A stretch of DNA of 64,000 bases from Pochonia chlamydosporia 170. Its lineage: Eukaryota; Ascomycota; Sordariomycetes; Hypocreales; Clavicipitaceae. Below the pieces are notes generated by a model. It made no database searches. It was given only the letters and a program-made list of their open reading frames with translations, and was not told the origin of the DNA. The stretch's first letter is position 1, and each line of letters begins with the position of its first letter. Both the position numbers and the translations under genes were made by a program. Positions 23,339 through 33,571 of this stretch are shown here, one piece after another. The stretch lies in NCBI RefSeq assembly GCF_001653235.2, contig NC_035791.1, forward strand, positions 3,720,001 to 3,784,000, read 5' to 3'.

Positions 23339-24327
23339 ATGCCCGCCGCCGACGTATTTACATCCGGATCCTCCGCCCTCATCACCGGAGGTGCCTCTGG
23401 CGTCGGCCTGGCAATTGCAAAGCTATGCCGCAGCAAGGGCATGAAGGTTCTCCTAGTCGATGTTAATACCGATGCCCTTCAAAAAGCGAAAAAGGAGCTT
23501 GTTGGAGAAAACTGTGCTGAATCAGATGTTGTCACGACTGTGGTGGATGTCAGCCAGGTTGATGCCTGGGCGAGTTTGAAGAAGACCGCCATTTCTGCAT
23601 TTGGTAGCATTGAACTTCTCGTTTTGAACGCTGGAATCGGAGCGAGGGGTACATGGGGAGACCAAGACTACTTCACCAAGGTATGCTTTTGATTTGAGAC
23701 TGCCGTAGAAGTATATCTGACAAGTTGGATAGATCTTCCAAACCAACCTGTTTGGTGTTGTCAATGGAATCAATACGTTCCTACCAGTAGTCCAAGAAGC
23801 TGCAAAGTCAAAGCCGACTTCTATCGTCATCACAGGCAGTAAACAGGGCATCACAAATCCACCTGGAAACGCGGCATACAATGCGTCGAAATCTGCGGTG
23901 AAAACTCTCGCGGAACATCTTAGTTGGGACTTGAAGAATACCAACACTAGCGTGCATTTACTTGTGCCGGGGTGGACTTTTACCGGAATGGTAGGGCTGC
24001 TGCTTTTCTTTGTCTTTTTTCTGTTTTGTTCCTTTCAAATATTGCCAGTTTATGCTGACACATGTTCGCATCCAGACTCGGGGTGGAAATACTGAAAAGC
24101 CTGCTGGTGCGTGGGCTCCCGAACAAGTAGCTGACTTTTTATATCACAAGATGCAAAATGACAAGTTCTACATCATCTGCCCTGACAATGATGTTTCGGA
24201 GGAAACCGACAAGAAGAGAATGCTCTGGTCAGTGGGGGATATCGTGAAAGAGCGACCGCCCCTGACTCGATGGCGTGAAGAGTGGAAAAAGGAAGCGGAG
24301 GAAACAATGGCTCAAACTAAGGTGTAA
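23339..24327 (+). CDS. classical short-chain dehydrogenase/reductase
   Basis: Exons are 23339-23680, 23733-23990 and 24076-24327, giving 283 aa, typical for the classical SDR fold. The cofactor motif TGGASGVG is at residues 16-23, the NAG motif in VLNAGIG, the catalytic Ser in ITGSKQG (S150), and YNASK supplies Tyr163 and Lys167. Asp after the second beta strand (LLVDVN) suggests NAD(H) rather than NADP(H). The VPGW segment and a charged C-terminal tail follow. There is no signal peptide or membrane segment. The substrate is unknown. It converges on the siderophore transporter gene with 215 bp between stops, but this is not enough to link the functions. Confidence 0.93.
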
Positions 24328-24542
24328 GTCAAACAATAATAGAATCAATTGGCAGTTAAAAAGATGTTGTGGGACTTGAACGATTTGGCGAGATTGAGTA
24401 TACCAACAAGAGGACTACTGCCCAAACTTTGTATTGTGTAAGGCTATATGTATAGAACTGCGCAAGTTCGCTGGTTCTCGCAAACCACAATTCAACTATT
24501 GCTGACCAAAAGTCACTTCATCCGCGCTCACATACCCTCGAC

Positions 24543-26408
24543 TTAAACAACAGTACCAGAAACCTGCTTAATCTTGCTAAGCTTGATGTCCCTCCACATC
24601 CAGGTACATCCCCATCCGACCACGAGAAAGCAGACACTGGTGATGAGCATGTATCGCTGCGTCTGCGAGTAGGCCGCGGAGATTCCGTTCCTCATCTCAG
24701 ACCCCACAGGATACGCCGTTTGTTCCAAGACCTGGCCGTAGATGGTGTCGATTGGTGACCCGGGAGGCAAATTATTGATCAACTCCTGTCTGAAAGTTCC
24801 GGTCCATATGGCCGACGATATGGTGCTGCCAACTGCAGATCCAATACTGCAGAAGAGATTAAGCATTGCCATGATGACAGCCACATGCTGGTGATCAGAA
24901 GGTGCCATCATGGCCATCTCACCAGCAACGACCATTGGCCCTCCTGCAAAAGCGATAAAAATCTGGGTCATGATAACATAGCCAATACTCTCTGAGGCCT
25001 GGCTGAACTTGATCATAAGGCCTACGCCCAGGATCGTAAGAGGCAGGGCGTAGTAAGTAGAAACCCACTTGAACCTGCCAATCTTGTGTACAAGAAGACC
25101 CATAATGACGGACGCAAAGCATGAACCAACGCGATAGATGTTATTGATATATGTTGCTTTTGTGACGCCTGTATCCCAAACAACAAGTAGCATGGAGTAG
25201 AAGTACCCTCCCCAGATGGAAGAGCCAGCAAAGATAAAAATAAAGCTCACACCAGCCGAGAATACTGTGCGGTCCAGGAGAAGGTTGTAGGGGATAAAGC
25301 TGACGGGTGCAAAGAATTTCTCCCAGAGAACAAAAACGATGAGAAGAACGGCTCCAAAGACGAGCATGCAAATGATCAATGGTGAGCGCCATTGTTCCGC
25401 CTGGTAAGACCAGATGCTGAAGGGTAGCAGAAAGAGTGCCATACCGCCTGCAAGCAAGATAATTCCGACCAAATCGACGGTGACGATGTAGTCCCAGACG
25501 TCCTTGGGAGTAATCCAGCCTGTGCGCTTTTCAATCAGACCAGCTTTTACAGCCTTTCTGTCATTGTAGAGGAATAGAATGGACAAAGGCAAGATGACCA
25601 CAGGAGTAATGATGGTCCAGATACCAAAGCCCCATCGCCATCCCGGTCCTGAAAGGACACTCTCAGTGACCGGGCCACCCACCCAGGTCGTGACAATGTA
25701 TGGGGAGGTAGCGAATGCCAGCATGAGCGGTCGATTCAGGAGAGAAGAGGTGTCGGCGACGAAGATGGTAACACAATAGGAGACGCCCTGTGACCTGTTT
25801 CCTTGTCAGTACTCAAGGTACGTCTTTGGTCGACGAGGAAAACCACTTACCCAACAGTATTGAACACTTTGGCAGCAGCAAAGGTTTCTACGTTGTTGCA
25901 GGCCGCCATCATGATTAAGCCCAAAACCCAAACAAGGACCATCAGAGCAAGGCCCTGAGGTCGGCCCCAAGTATCCAAAATCTTCGCCAGAGGAATGTAA
26001 CTAAGGCCTCCGACAATGATGGCTACGACGTCGATGGCAGGAGTAATGGAGTGTTTGTTGAATGCGCTTGTAACGAATGGATCCATGCTGAACACGACGA
26101 CCTCTTCGATAGACTTGACGAAGTAGAGAAACCAGATCCTATATTGGCCATTAGGTTCCAGTCTAAAACAGTGACACCAACTCGTAAGACTTAGCTAGTA
26201 CTTACATCGCATAAGCAGTGATAAGATGCCACTTTGACCAAACGGCGGTCGTGGCCTCAATTCGAGCTACACCAGACTGAACTTTTCCATGATTGAGTCG
26301 GTTGCCAGTTGCGTCCATTGACGCAGAATCGCGAGAGTCAGACTGTGATTTTTCAGGATTTTCAGACACAGCGATTTCCGCCGGTTGCGCTTTAGAAAAG
26401 AAACCCAT
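24543..26408 (-). CDS. siderophore-iron transporter, MFS SIT/ARN family
   Basis: Exons are 26408-26206, 26138-25851 and 25794-24543, giving 580 aa. A hydrophilic N-terminal tail of about 55 residues precedes 14 predicted membrane segments. Family blocks include WFLYFVKSIEEVV, ILDTWGRPQGL, KVFNTVGSQGVSYC, a RPLMLAFATSPY stretch and TTWVGGP...WRWGFGIW, all typical of fungal siderophore:H+ symporters (MirB/Arn type). The pattern of a cytosolic loop with VLWEKFFAPVSFIPY then LLLDRTVF is also shared. It should import ferric siderophores across the plasma membrane; whether its ligand is made by the fungus or taken from others is unknown. A paired GATA site 428 nt upstream suggests iron repression. 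Confidence 0.95.
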
Positions 26409-28130
26409 TTTGAGATGAATGCTGTTGTCACAGGCTCAACCCTCACTTTCAACCTCTGGAAACGGGTGCCCGTGCACCAGAAATGTAGATTTTGCAGCAA
26501 GAAACAAACAAGAGGAGAATAAGCTGACACCCTCCATTTAAAGCATGGCCAGGGCTTTATAATAATGAGAATACAACCCTACCGCCATCAATCTGGGCGG
26601 GGATTCACGGAATCACCTCGCCTTCAGTCGCGCCATGCAGCATCGGCCGATTTACCACAATCCGACGTGAGACGAACCCATTTTCCGCGGTTACAGTGCG
26701 TCCTAGACATGCATGTTGATTTTTCCTTCCGAAGTGGACATTGCCAAGACTGTCGCAGCGGAGACCATCATGGTTTCTCTTTTCCACTTTGCCTTGTTCA
26801 AGTTGGGTGGGTGTGGCTTACACCCAATCGAGACGTTATCTGATGATCAGATAAAAACTGGTTGTATCCACGGAACCCCCACAGGACCTTCTCTTCACAG
26901 AGGAGGACCCGAAGCAACAAGATTCCAATAGGTCAAATCCCCTGTAGGGTCCAGTCGCTTTATGCGGCAGCGTGCATCTCGACCGGTGATGTGGTGGAGA
27001 GGATTAAAAAGAAGCATGGGCATGGATGGCTTGCACGACCAACACGCTGAGCGAATTCTGTCGGGTCATCTGTTCGAATTAGCTGAACCACGCATGAGGA
27101 AAAATTTCTGCACTGCTCCCTAGCACGTCGAGGGTGATGATGTCCTTGGCGATGCATGGGTGGCTCTTCATTCGCCGTCCGGATATTATGCCACTTAATA
27201 AAAGCCGAGATGCCTTGGTTGAAGAGGGCAGTATGCTGCTCCCTTTACAAAGTGGTTGAATATGAAAATTGAATTGTAGCAGTACTGACGATTTCTGTAC
27301 CGATGTTCAGAGCTTAAATGAATGGGTTGCACTCGCTAAACTTGTCGGATGATGCGACAGCCGAGTAAGTTACCAACACCAATATTGGATGATGATATTC
27401 CCGGTTGGTCTGCTTGCTGCAAGTTGCCTTGTTAGTCGATCAAGACATGAAAAGACACTTCCTTGCTTCTTGCTCCTCGGAGCACATCCTCGGTATTCGA
27501 GCAAGACTGCCAAGCCCCGAGACCGGAAAGCCAGCCGCAATACCGCCCCCAAACACAGGGTTCAATTTTGAACTAGTTTGGAAATTGTGTAAAGTAGTGA
27601 TCAAATATCTAGTCATGCGTCGCATGGCCAACTTTGGAGGGAGACCTAGCTTTGCAAGGGTGCAAATGTGCCGTTACTAGTCTTGAGGACAACATGAGCT
27701 TCTTACTGAGCAGTCTTTATGGCTAGCCACAGCTTTGAGACGGTGAGGAGTTATTACCTTGTGATTCTAGGCAGAGGCATTGTGCTTTTTTATATGGCGA
27801 ATGTGCGGGATAGAGTGTACCGCTCTCAAACATGGATTTGGAACGTTAGAGGAGGCTCTTCATCTTCAGTGAATAAAGCAACATGGAGATGCCAATCGCT
27901 TGCGGACTTTACGTGCTTTTCAAGACCACATTAGTAGCCCAAACGGCATGCTCATTGCTTCGGTCAGCGGCCGAAATTAGAAGACTAGACTAATCTGGTT
28001 GCAGCATTGCTTTTCTGGACAATTGAATAGGAGGTCTCCCACCCATCAAGCTGAGTTTAAGGAAGAAGTCCGGATACAAAAGTCTTATTCATGAACTGTC
28101 TCACAAGACACGAGGTGTTAGTGTTTCACA
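26409..28130. other. intergenic, transporter promoter and gene-poor stretch
   Basis: The left part is the promoter of the siderophore transporter (minus strand), with a TTATAAAG-like element near 26555 on that strand and the GATA palindrome at 26836. The rest, to the GST stop codon, shows no supported gene. Confidence 0.5.
26836..26854. promoter_or_regulatory. paired SreA-type GATA sites (inverted ATCAGATAA)
   Basis: TTATCTGAT G ATCAGATAA: two complete copies of ATCAGATAA face each other with a single base between. The motif matches the ATCWGATAA consensus known for the fungal iron-responsive GATA repressor (SreA/Urbs1). It sits 428 nt upstream of the siderophore transporter start, a normal promoter distance, so iron-dependent repression is the natural reading. 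Binding is inferred. Confidence 0.75.
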
Positions 28131-29181
28131 TCACAGGACGTGACGCCCTTTCTCGAAGCCTGGGCGTGCCAGAAGCTTCTTCAGCCATTTGTCTAAGTTG
28201 GGGTATTCGTCGAAGGGAACACCGTCCAAGTCTAGAGGCGATTTGGTCCACAATTAGCTAAACAAGGCCGTATTGAGATAGATGGAAAGGGATTCGGCGC
28301 ACCGTGATTAACAACCCAGCCAAAACAGGCTATATCGGCGACACTAACGCGGTCACCGACGAGAAATCCATGAGGTGACTTTGCTAGATGAGTTTCCATG
28401 GTCTGATAGAGCCGATGGGTCTCTTTATCGTAGCGATTGATACCATACTCAATCTTCTCCGCTGCGTATCCTGCAAGATTTCATTCAGCATTTAACCAGT
28501 CAAGTGATAGCTTTTGCGGCAACCAACTCCTAAAATGCTCCAGCTGTCCTTGCATAGGTCCCAGTCCGCCAATCTGCCATGAGAGCTAAACCACTGTATT
28601 AGTCCTTTTGAGCCCCAGATGTACAGCTTCGGGAGCTTCGTGAACATACCCAACTCTTCACCTCCCAGTATTCACGGGAATCCTTTGGATACGAAAACTT
28701 GTTGTCCTTGTCGTAGCGTTCGACGAGATACTCGAGGATAGTTCCGCTTTCAAAGACACGGATCTTCTCTCCATCGGCCCAAGTATCCGTCAGGGCCGGG
28801 ATTCGGCCATTAGGGTTGATCTCCAGAAACCAAGGCTGTTTCTGCTCGTTCTCTCTCAGCTTGACGGGGTACAACTGCAGAAAAGAAAACACAATTGTAA
28901 GCTTCTGGTTCTGTTTCGCTCTCTGTTTCTATATTTCAAGCCATTGTGTCCCGTCGCACCTTATACTCAAGCCCAAGCTCCTCAAGCAGGATCGGAACCT
29001 TGATCCCATTTGGGGTTGATGCAGTGTAAAGCGTGATCTCAGTCTTGATACCCATGTTAACCGGTTGGGCTCGTCGCTGGGCAATGGAAAGCGTCCTCCT
29101 ACTAAGAGTACCGAGAGCAAATCTGCGAGGCACAAATTGTGATTGATGTTGAATGAGGCTACGACTCAATATAGATTGCAT
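28131..29181 (-). CDS. glutathione S-transferase (Ure2p-like) with N-terminal extension
   Basis: Exons are 29181-28960, 28874-28650, 28585-28528, 28470-28303 and 28231-28131, giving 257 aa. The thioredoxin-like N-terminal domain holds TLYTASTPNGIKVPILLEELGL, the NPNGRIPAL cis-Pro block and FESGTILEYL (Glu-Ser contact to glutathione). The helical C-terminal domain has the EKIEYGINRY block and VGDRVSVADIACFGWV. About 42 residues (MQSILSRSLIQHQ...RRTLS) precede the usual start at MGIK. They are basic and hydroxylated with no acidic residues, as in mitochondrial presequences, so two products from two starts are possible. The third intron has a weak donor (GTTGGT), chosen because it joins EHFRRYAAEKI correctly. 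It conjugates or reduces with glutathione; the substrate is unknown. Confidence 0.9.
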
Positions 29182-29420
29182 TGTCTGCGGGGAATCGACG
29201 GGTATCTGAGGGAGAGCCGGAACGTAAGGCTTACGGTGGCGGGGAAGCTCAATGCGAATAATACGCGGGACTTGACGACTTGGTGGATTGCCTGAGGCGT
29301 CTGAATAAGAGTCTCACTCGCTCCCAGCACACTGTCAACCCCAGCAGTGAACAAACATACACAAATCCTCGAAGGTATGGCCAGCCGTGACAAAAGCAAA
29401 GTTGCAAAAAAAAAAAATGC

Positions 29421-29426
29421 AAAAAA
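29421..29426 (-). terminator. RNA polymerase III terminator of the tRNA gene
   Basis: On the minus strand a T6 run lies about 35 nt after the tRNA 3' end, backed up by a T12 run at 29417-29406. No earlier run of four or more T is present. Confidence 0.65.
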
Positions 29427-29460
29427 GAAAGGTATAATGCTGGAATTAAACCAACTACTT

Positions 29461-29556
29461 TGGACGAACGGGGAATCGAACCCCGGACCACTCCCAGATC
29501 AGATCCAACAGGTGGAAACATGCTAAGGGAGTATTATACCACTAAACCATCCGCCC
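29461..29556 (-). tRNA. tRNA-Ala(AGC) with intron
   Basis: The minus strand folds as a complete tRNA: acceptor GGGCGGA/TTCGTCC with the G3:U70 pair that marks alanine tRNAs and A at 73, a D arm with GGTTTAGTGGTA (box A), anticodon stem CTCCC/GGGAG, anticodon loop TT-AGC-A..T, a five-base variable loop, and T stem CGGGG/CCCCG with TTCGATT (box B). The extra 24 nt after position 37 are a canonical-position intron. The anticodon stem-loop and the 3' end TCGTCC-A match the style of fungal Ala(AGC) tRNAs. A T6 terminator lies just downstream. Confidence 0.87.
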
Positions 29557-29916
29557 AGTGGATGTTGGCAAATTCCGTCGTAAAATTGTTCAAGAACCTG
29601 GTCTCGATGTGCGGTGGCTTTTGCGAATGCAACCCTCACGTTCCTCCAGATGTGGGTCACACACGTGATCGATTATTGCCCCACTATCCCGAATGAGGAC
29701 CGTATTCGGCAGGTCGTTCATGTCGTCGCTTGATCCAAGGGTCCATTTAACCGTCGTTGCTGGGCTCTCTTGTCCTATTTGCACCAAAAGCTTGCAGGCC
29801 GCCGCCCGCGTTGATGCAGCGCTGTGGTTGCTGATCACTGGCGCCGTAGCCTGGACAAATAAGAGACTGGAGGATTGCCGGATCGAGATCCAAGCAATCT
29901 CAGACCTTTGCGCACC
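29557..29916. other. tRNA to Myb-like gene spacer
   Basis: 360 bp between divergent genes. No feature is recognised beyond the expected upstream regions of the tRNA and the Myb-like gene. Confidence 0.45.
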
Positions 29917-31241
29917 ATGTCTGAGGACGACATCGACATGCTCGGCCCCGACGGGCAGGGATCTTCCAGAGTTGACCGTGACCGCCGCGCGCCGAGGTTC
30001 AGTTGGACGCCTGCATACGAGACAACATTCTTTCGCAGCCTTTGCGACAGCGTTCAGTTGGGTTTGCGCGAGAATAGCAGCTTCAAGGCCGAAGCGTGGG
30101 AGCGCGCGGCTCAAGCGCTGAAGAAGCTGCATGGCGCGCATCCAGCCAAGAGCCATCTAATCAACAAGAGCGACAATGCGCGGAAAAAATTTCGGTTATG
30201 GCGCGGGCTGCGCGAAGATCCCAAGTTCATTTATGATCCCGTCGCCAGGACGGTTACAGCTACTGAGGAGGCTTGGAAGACTCACGTAGAGGTGTGTTTT
30301 CTTCGGGGATGCGCCGAGATGCGCCTTCATGTTGGAACAGCGTCAAAGTACCCTACTAACTGGCAAGACAGAAAGAACCACTCTCAAAGGCACTGAGAGG
30401 TCGGCCGTTTGAACATGAGGAGTTTATGGAGATATTGTATCCGGATGTTATCGGATCTGGCGGTGCGCCGAAGAGAATCATGAAGCCTCGGCGGCGGACC
30501 GATGGACAACCCGGCGACGATTCAGACATGCCGGGAACAGGCGTTTTGAATCTTCAGTCAGAAAATTCGTCCGGGCAAAACTTGCTGGAGAGTCCAGGTC
30601 CGGCTCGCTCGTCTTTGAGTCAAACCCCCACAGGTTCAGCTGCTGGGTCGGCGGCGCAGTCAAAACCCAATTCCGCCACGATTCCCCCAAGAACTACACC
30701 AACACAGCCGTCCGCCTTGACTCCTCCAGATGAGTCGGCGAGTCACACTAAGAAACGAGTCTTGCCTGCTTCTGAAGCCGAAGGGGCATTTGGCACAACG
30801 CCGCCGCCTTCCACCGCAAAGTCCGGCAATGTTCCACTAGATGCGTCGTCGCCGGAGAAGAGACAACGGACTTCGATCCATGGCGACTCCGTCCCTATTG
30901 CTACCTCCTCTTTGAGCAACACTCTCCGTCCTCTATCGGCTTCAGACTCGCCAAGCGGTGCACAACTCCCGCCGCCGGTTACGCTGACGACTCCGCGAAC
31001 ATCGGCCACAGACTCTCGCCCAGATGATATATCGAGATGCTCCAGCAGCTCGAAGTGGTGCGAGCAGGCTTTGGATCAGTTCTTCAAAGATTTTGCAGAT
31101 GAAGATATGGACCTTCAAATACGGATCGCCGAACATGTCTTGGTAAACGAAAGCAAAGCACTGGTATATTGCAAGATGCCATGGAGCGTAAAACAACACT
31201 GGATACGGAGGCTCGACGAAAATTTCCGGAAATTGCCATGA
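29917..31241 (+). CDS. Myb/SANT-like DNA-binding domain protein
   Basis: Exons are 29917-30291 and 30372-31241 (80-nt intron, TACTAAC branch), giving 414 aa. Residues 25-125 look like a Myb/SANT-like (Myb_DNA-bind_3 type) domain: FSWTPAYETTFFRSLCDSV, then AEAWERAAQALKKL, then a long helix with KSDNARKKFRLWRGLREDPKFIYDP. The order of conserved aromatics fits that trihelix-type fold. REPLSKALRGRPF-like text after the splice and FEHEEFMEILYPD continue the usual second block (here KEPLSKALRGRPF). A long Ser/Pro/Thr-rich disordered region with a basic KKR/EKRQR stretch follows, then a C-terminal helical domain with WCEQALDQFFKDFADEDMDLQIRIAEHVL. It is likely nuclear; the target is unknown. This fold is shared with the Myb-like proteins of Harbinger transposons, but no transposase is nearby. 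Confidence 0.8.
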
Positions 31242-32449
31242 TACCCCTATTTACGTGGAAATGGAGTTGGTGACAGATTCCATTTTCTGGATGCGGAAAG
31301 GATGATATGACGGTAATTAGCGAGGGATTGATACCCCGGGAAACGAGTGGTAGATGATGCCGTGCTTAGATAAGTGATACCCGTTGATGAGGCGTTTGAA
31401 TTGGGAGTTAGGGTTGAATTCAGCGAGGGTTTTGTCCTCCCAGGTGCATATTTTAATATCTTTTCTTAGCATACATCAGGGGGCGAAAGGTGGTCAGTCG
31501 GATTTCGCGATTCGTGAAGATTCGATTATTGGTTCTAGTTTCTTAGTCAGGTTTGACAGGCATGACAGCCTTCGATTTGTGACCAAGACATTAATTCTAC
31601 CCTGGCTCTTGTCAACCATCTTGTGCAGAAACTGCGGCATGTTTTAGAAGATTCCACCGTCTTTAGGGTAGCTCCACGGACGTGAATGTTGGATTTATTG
31701 CCGTTGATGTATTTGCTTGGATCATTATTTAAATGTCCGTGTGTAATAATGCAATCTCATATTGGAAGGAATGGCGTCATTGGGGATATTGCGACCAACG
31801 TGATGGAGACATCCTATCCCTGTGAGTCAACAAGATGTTGAGATGGAAACGCTTGGCATGGGTATCGAGTGGAGACAAGGCATCTGGTCATATTGGTCCT
31901 TGCGAAGGTGACGCGGGACGATGGGCAATTCGACTTGAGCTTGATCAACAATTGATGCTCGCAAAAGGCGAGTTGATGGCCATTCCGGCTCGAATCGATA
32001 TTCTGCTTGAAAATGACAAGTTGAGTGATGGAAGCGTTTAGAATCCGACTTTGGTCTCAATGTTGGGACCGACACCTGGTCATTCCATGGCCTGATGCAA
32101 GTGCACTGCATGACAGCCGTTGGCGTTATTCGCGGCCAGTTGAACGTGCAAGTGGGCCAGACTAGTGGTGCCACTGCTGTAGCTCCTGAGGTACGTCATA
32201 CATCGGCACTGAAGCGTCAACTGAAACTGGGCAGCGCTGGCCAAGCAGGCTTGATCCAGTCCAGTCTGGACAAGCACATGGAGCTCCTGACGTGACCAAA
32301 CTACTTGCATCACATGAAGCCATTGATCTGCCCACCACCCTCCTCCCTTGGTACTTAGTTCCCCAACGAACCCGTCACTGTGACAAACCACCATTCTAAT
32401 CAATCGCTCTACGAATCCCATCCCACAGCTCTTCCATCCATACACAAAC
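31242..32449. other. intergenic with OM14-like 5' UTR
   Basis: No supported gene. Several frames on both strands between 31827 and 32586 lack family signals. The right end contains the transcript leader of the OM14-like gene, whose first exon ends at 32450. Confidence 0.5.
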
Positions 32450-33128
32450 AGTAAGTGCTCACGAACAAGTACATCATCAACACAGCTACAAAAGCTAACT
32501 GATCGTTTGCAGTGTCTTACGCCGACGTAGCTGCCAGCGGACCCAAGCAGTCCCCCGAGGACGTAAGTACCGCACTCTAGCATCAAGCTCCAAAACCTAT
32601 GCGATCTCTCGGAATGGCCGCGACCAAAGAAGTCATTGAAATTCTAACACATCATGTCTGCAGGCTGCTGCCCCTCAACCCCCCGAGGTTGTCACCAATG
32701 AGTCTGCCTCCACAGCCTCCCTCATCGACGTCGATGTCCCGAGTGTGCGCACAGTGCCCTCCGACTTCAACGACCAGGAGATCCAGACAGAAACCCAGGC
32801 TGAGCGATTAGAACGCGATGCCGAAGCTGCCAAGGCCAAGGCAGACCGGGCCAAGAAGAACGCTGGCAGAAAGGTCCGCGACGCCGACTCGTGGCTCGTC
32901 AAGCAGTTCTCGAGCTTGTCTGATGGCAGCGCCGGAGCACTGGCGATCACGAATCTCGCTGCTATCATTGGTGTGAGTTCTTACCTGGGCTATCGTGCTT
33001 GGGGACTGTATGAGAAGGGTAATTTGACCTGGAAGAATGCTGGTGTTGGATTTGGAATCCTGGCTGGAGTTGGCGCCGTTGAGGCTGTTTTTGGGAGATA
33101 TCTATACAAGGGGAAGAAGAACAACTAA
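32450..33128 (+). CDS. mitochondrial outer-membrane protein OM14-like
   Basis: Coding parts are 32450 (the A of ATG), 32513-32562 and 32664-33128, giving 171 aa. No ATG opens the conserved SYADVAASGPKQSPED start inside its exon. The sequence ACAAACA then GTAAGT...TTGCAG then TGTCTTAC rebuilds ATG-TCT across a 62-nt intron. A charged, Lys/Ala/Glu-rich helix (QAERLERDAEAAKAKADRA) leads to two or three C-terminal hydrophobic segments (ALAITNLAAIIGVSSYLGYRAW and GVGFGILAGVGAVEAVFGRYLY) and a KGKKNN tail, the layout of fungal OM14. In yeast OM14 is a receptor for ribosome-nascent-chain complexes at mitochondria. The gene converges on MIA40. Confidence 0.85.
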
Positions 33129-33571
33129 TATTAATTGGTGGCGGCGGCGATTCTGATGGCACTTGACACTTGTTTTGTGTCTCTTGGCGTTTTGGTTTTG
33201 TCGGTACGAAGTCCTAGTCTCTGCTCTAGTTTATCTCACCCCAAACCGTAAATGTTGTGTAACAATAGCACAATAGCATGTTATATTTCATGACTGCACA
33301 ATATCTGTATCAGGTTCTCCGGCTGTCTGGTGAGAAACGGTTGATTCACGAATGGTGATGCGGTCAGACCCTCCAACAAAATGAAATTCGTATAGAGTGT
33401 AGATATGAGGCGTCTATATTCCATTGCCGTTTTATGCATCTCCCTCCTCTCGTACATGATATAATACAGACATGTGTTCATGCCAAATGATACATGGTAT
33501 GCTGCCTGTAACCGCATACATCTTCTAATTCTTTTATGCCTTTTTCCTTTCCTTTGCCGCCTACGGTATCA
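33129..33571. other. convergent intergenic region
   Basis: 443 bp between the OM14-like stop and the MIA40 stop. It holds both 3' UTRs; no further element is seen. Confidence 0.5.

Noticed and set aside
29461..29556. tRNA-Gly reading, suggested by the D arm
   Set aside because: The base after the conserved U33 starts AGC, not NCC, and G3:U70 with A73 is the alanine identity set.
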